Below are positions 60,714 to 64,000 of a DNA stretch of 64,000 nt, piece by piece. A program made the translations under genes and the position numbers. A model generated the notes under the pieces. It saw only the letters and a list, made by a program, of their open reading frames with translations. It searched no databases and had not been told where the DNA came from. Origin of the DNA: Sycon ciliatum (lineage: Eukaryota > Porifera > Calcarea > Leucosolenida > Sycettidae); NCBI RefSeq assembly GCF_964019385.1, contig NC_088644.1:35329351-35393350 (forward strand). Reading direction: 5' to 3'. The stretch's first letter is position 1. Every line of letters starts with the position of its first letter.

Positions 60714-61933
60714 CACGGCTGTTAGCTGCACTTGAATCGCGGCAACTTAGTTTTCTGCACGTGAACCATGAAAAATCAATGCATGCTCATGCATGTTCAT
60801 GCATAACCAGTCAGCTGGCCTGCTCGCCCACGCATTTGACAGGTAACAATTCCATCAAATTTGAGATATCGCTTCGTTCTAAGTCTCAAAACAGTTCTAA
60901 AGTCACCAAACCACGCTGGTAATCGATGGCTATTCAATGTTAACATCTTCAGGAAGACTTCAGCCGTTTCCCGAGAGTTTGGGCATCGTTGCTGTTATTT
61001 TTCACGGTGTTCTTCTTCCTCCTGTCTGGAGCTGCAATTGCATCCTGGAATTATTTGAAAGGTATTTCGTGCGGGCGGTGGGGGGTTCCAACAGGCATAA
61101 ACTGACATCGCTATAGGATAACTGGTAACTTTCACCCTTCAAGGAGGTAGAGCAATGAGAATTTTTTTGTGGCGGTCGTCCAATTTTTGTGGCGGTCGTG
61201 GCTGTATTTGTGCACTTCCAAGGCTTTCATTCTGCCTGATACTACTCTCTACTGTATGGGAATTGTTGTTTAGGCACATGTAGCTGTCTTATTTGGTAGA
61301 TCTACTGTTTTCAATCACTTGGGACACTTTGTCTAGCCTATTTGTCTTTCGTTCATGCCATCTATCAGTTTTGTGGGGTGCCTTGGCCTGTATTTGTGAA
61401 GTTCTCGAGTAAAGACCCTAATTCTTGACTGGAGTCACGACTTGAATTGTATTTGCTGGGCGAGCCCTCGTTCACGCAGTTGTCCTTATCGTAATAGTCA
61501 ATATCTGCTTGCTGGACGGACTAGCGGCTAGAATAGGGATGACCAAATGGTTCAAGTGTGTACTAGTACACGATTATTGTTTCCATCATCGTGAAATGAG
61601 CGTTGTGGAATTGCAGTCGTCTGCCTTTGGCACTGAGGACATGAGGAGAGTTGATTGTTACTTCTGCTCAGCAATGAAGCGATCATCAGCTCTCTTTGTT
61701 CTAATTATTGAGAGGACATACCGGCATCGCAATCAAGTAAAGATTAGGCAAACCTCACCAACCTCCAAAGAGAGTCGAAGATATTTTCTCCAAATGCAAA
61801 GACGATCTTTGTGAGTTTGTGACTTGCATTTGCGTGCATACATGAGCAAGTCACGGACCACGGCACGTGCGCGGTTACCATGCCATCTCGAACCGACGCC
61901 ATCTTTCTAAGTTGCCGCTTCTTGACAGCCGTG
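60714..61933. mobile_element. CACGG-ended 1,220-base element, private to unit D (second)
   Basis: GGGA lies on both sides (60710-60713, 61934-61937); the intact site GCCGGGAGAG is in the other units. Six extra bases (GGGATC) precede the left duplication. It shares variants with the 49892 copy (CCATGAAAAA, CTCTACTG) rather than with the LINE-borne copies. The internal open frame is at 61509-61814. Confidence 0.83.
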
Positions 61934-62309
61934 GGGAGAGATTGAAGAAAATCCGAAAATGAGTCACCTTGTCACCACAAGGCGCTAATTCTAGTCTGTA
62001 CTGACTGTAGACTACTAGTACTACTACCAAGAGTCCATAACGGCAAGAGTATGCAACTGTGATTATGGGTGCATGCGTACGCGTGGCGCGCTGCCTAGGC
62101 GCCTTCATTACCATGATTACGTAACTAAGTTACTTGCCTTCATCACGCTCTGAAAGCATGCATTCAAACTCTCAATTTCTCGCACGAGCCCATCCGTTTT
62201 TGCTCGATTCGTTCCAGTACCTACACAATCTCTGAATTCTGATGCGTCTAGCACATCTCAATTCTAAAATCCACCGGGAATCCACAGGAAAACTACACAG
62301 ACTACCCTG

Positions 62310-64000
62310 TTATTATTCATTGCAAAAGAACACCGAAAGGCCAGACCGCATGGTGAAGACAAATGTCTAGACTACTGAAGGATTCTCTGAATCCTTGTGC
62401 CATTAACAAGAGGCAGGATGAGCGCGTTACGGGTTGAGTTTGTCGAAAACCAATTGTACTTCATCATGTGTGAAGGGGTTTTATGAAGAAATATTTTATG
62501 AACCAGTGTACAGAGATGGTGCTTATGACGAACGGAGAGAGGAGAAGTGTGTGCAAGTCGATAAAGGGCATCCGAAGGAAAACATCGATCCTTGTTGTAA
62601 AGAATTTTAAGTGTAAATCTATGGTGGACTTCTAATTGGTTCAGAGTTGTGTCAGAAAGGCCACACCAAGCGGTATCGCAATAGTCGAATATAGGGAGAA
62701 TATAGCACTGATAAAATAATAGTTTACGCTGGATGGGCAAATGAGTGCAATGTGGTTGTAGTACCCCTTATGCTGAACTGGTTCGCTTGCATACACAGTT
62801 GACATGTGCAGCCCAAGAGAGTTTGCAGTCAAACATCACACCTAGATGTTTGTGCTGAGTAACAACACGGATAGGCATAGTCGAGTCAGGGAAGTATAAT
62901 GGTTGATCAGGAGGGGATGAAGAAATATACATGGCTTCTGTCTTGTCTATATTGGGCTGGAGTTTCCACGTTTGCATCCACATGACAGTGCTGTTGATGC
63001 GATGCTGCATGGTAAAGAGTAATTGTGCAGGGGAGGAATCAGAACAGATAAGGCCAGTGTCATCCGCATACAAACTAACATCGGGGACAACTGAAGGTAG
63101 GTCATTAACGTAAAGCAAGAATAACAAAGGACCCAGAATGGAACCTTGGGGCACTCCAGACGTTACAGGGAGGGGATCAGACAAGAAATAGGACAAGCGA
63201 ACAGCCTGAGAACGAGCAGACAGATACGAGGATATCCAACGCAAGGCAGCATCCTCCACCCGGAAGGTGACCTCCAACTTGGCAAGTAAGCCACGATGCC
63301 AAACGGTGTCGAATGCCTTAGCCAAGTCGAAAAACACCATTCCCACGTGCTCCCCACAGTTCCTCTTTGTCGCTATGTCTTGGACAAGTCGAGTCACCTG
63401 GTATTGAGTTGAGTCACCACGGCAGAATCCCGACTGAGCTGGTGAGAGAGCCGGAGCGATGTGCAGGTAGAGGGAATCGAATACAATACGCTCACAAAGT
63501 TTGGAAACTGTGCGCAGCAGAGAGATGGGGCGGTAGTTTGCCGGGCAAGCACGGGAGCCTTTATTCTTGTAAAGCGGTGTCACGATGGCGGATTTCCAAT
63601 CCTGTGGGAATGTACCAGTTCGAAATGACATATTTAAAAAAAATAATGGCGAGAGGATAGGCTATTGATGGTGCAAGAGACTGCAGCACTTCATTCGGGA
63701 TCCCATCTGAGCCGGGAGACTTTCCACATTTCAGGCGCTTCAGATATTTCCGAACTTGAAACGTAGTGACATGTCACGGCTGTTAGCTGCACTTGGATCG
63801 CGGCAACTTAGTTTTCTGCACGTGAACCCTGAAAAATCAATGCATGCTCATGCATGTTCATGCATAACCAGTCAGCTGGCCTGCTCGCCCACGCATTTGA
63901 CAGGTAACAATTCCATCAAATTTGAGATATCGCTTCGTTCTAAGTCTCAAAACAGTTCTAAAGTCACCAAACCACGCTGGTAATCGATGGCTATTCAATG
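62310..64000 (-). mobile_element. LINE copy 4 (cut by window end)
   Basis: The 3' two-fifths of the LINE: reverse transcriptase 63631-62768 (YADD present), shared TAA at 62768-62770, C-terminal part 62740-62372, and the eight-T frameshift at about 63634-63641. The CACGG element begins at 63775 as in copies 1 and 3. Confidence 0.85.
63775..64000. mobile_element. CACGG-ended element inside LINE copy 4 (cut by window end)
   Basis: Left terminus and first 226 bases, at the same LINE position as in copies 1 and 3. Confidence 0.8.

Larger units (their letters stand above)
48279..64000. repeat. Tandem array unit D (partial, 15.7 kb seen)
   Basis: Fourth period, cut by the window end inside the LINE. 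Private insertions are two 1,220-base CACGG elements (49892-51111 and 60714-61933) and a 572-base pogo-like MITE (54220-54791). The array may continue beyond the window. Confidence 0.93.

Noticed and set aside
1..64000. CRISPR arrays, tRNA or rRNA genes
   Set aside because: The repeats are transposons, microsatellites or the large array. No spaced short repeats, cloverleaf or rRNA-like sequence was seen on either strand.

Overview
The window looks like animal nuclear DNA, probably from a marine invertebrate; sponge or cnidarian would fit, but nothing here settles it. The evidence is spliced genes with GT-AG introns, a non-LTR retrotransposon, many short TIR DNA transposons, and no operons, ribosome binding sites or bacterial gene order.

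The whole window is a tandem array of one large segment. Taking base 1 as the phase, the units are A 1-19441, B 19442-33075, C 33076-48278 and D 48279-64000 (D runs off the end). The periods of 19,441, 13,634 and 15,203 bases differ almost entirely because each copy carries its own insertions. A has two TTAA-flanked transposase elements (2.17 and 2.56 kb). B has a 534-base Harbinger-like MITE. C has a 476-base local duplication. D has two extra 1.22-kb CACGG-ended elements and a 572-base pogo-like MITE. A, C and D share two insertions that B lacks.

Within each unit, read on the plus strand, the order is: the 5' end of a LINE (minus strand), a fragment and then a full copy of a TTAA-flanked MITE, a 508-base hAT-like MITE, about 1 kb with a small pogo-like MITE, a minus-strand metalloprotease gene of about 7 kb, and the 3' part of the next LINE. 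The metalloprotease is the only convincing host gene. I rebuilt it from five exons with matching splice phases: an N-terminal part of the ZnMc domain, the HEXXHXXGXXH zinc site, the SIMHY Met-turn exon, and two exons that join into a PPC-like beta-sandwich domain. It is about 480 codons long, and its signal peptide and first exon were not found. All four copies stay open through these exons. Its introns are packed with MITEs, a foldback element and simple repeats.

The B copy of the gene differs from A, C and D mainly inside exons 1, 3 and 5, and most of the differences change amino acids. Exons 2 and 4 are unchanged and most introns are nearly identical. This is the observation I rate highest. 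No LINE copy here is intact: all readable copies share in-frame TAA codons, so the LINE was already dead when the segment was amplified.
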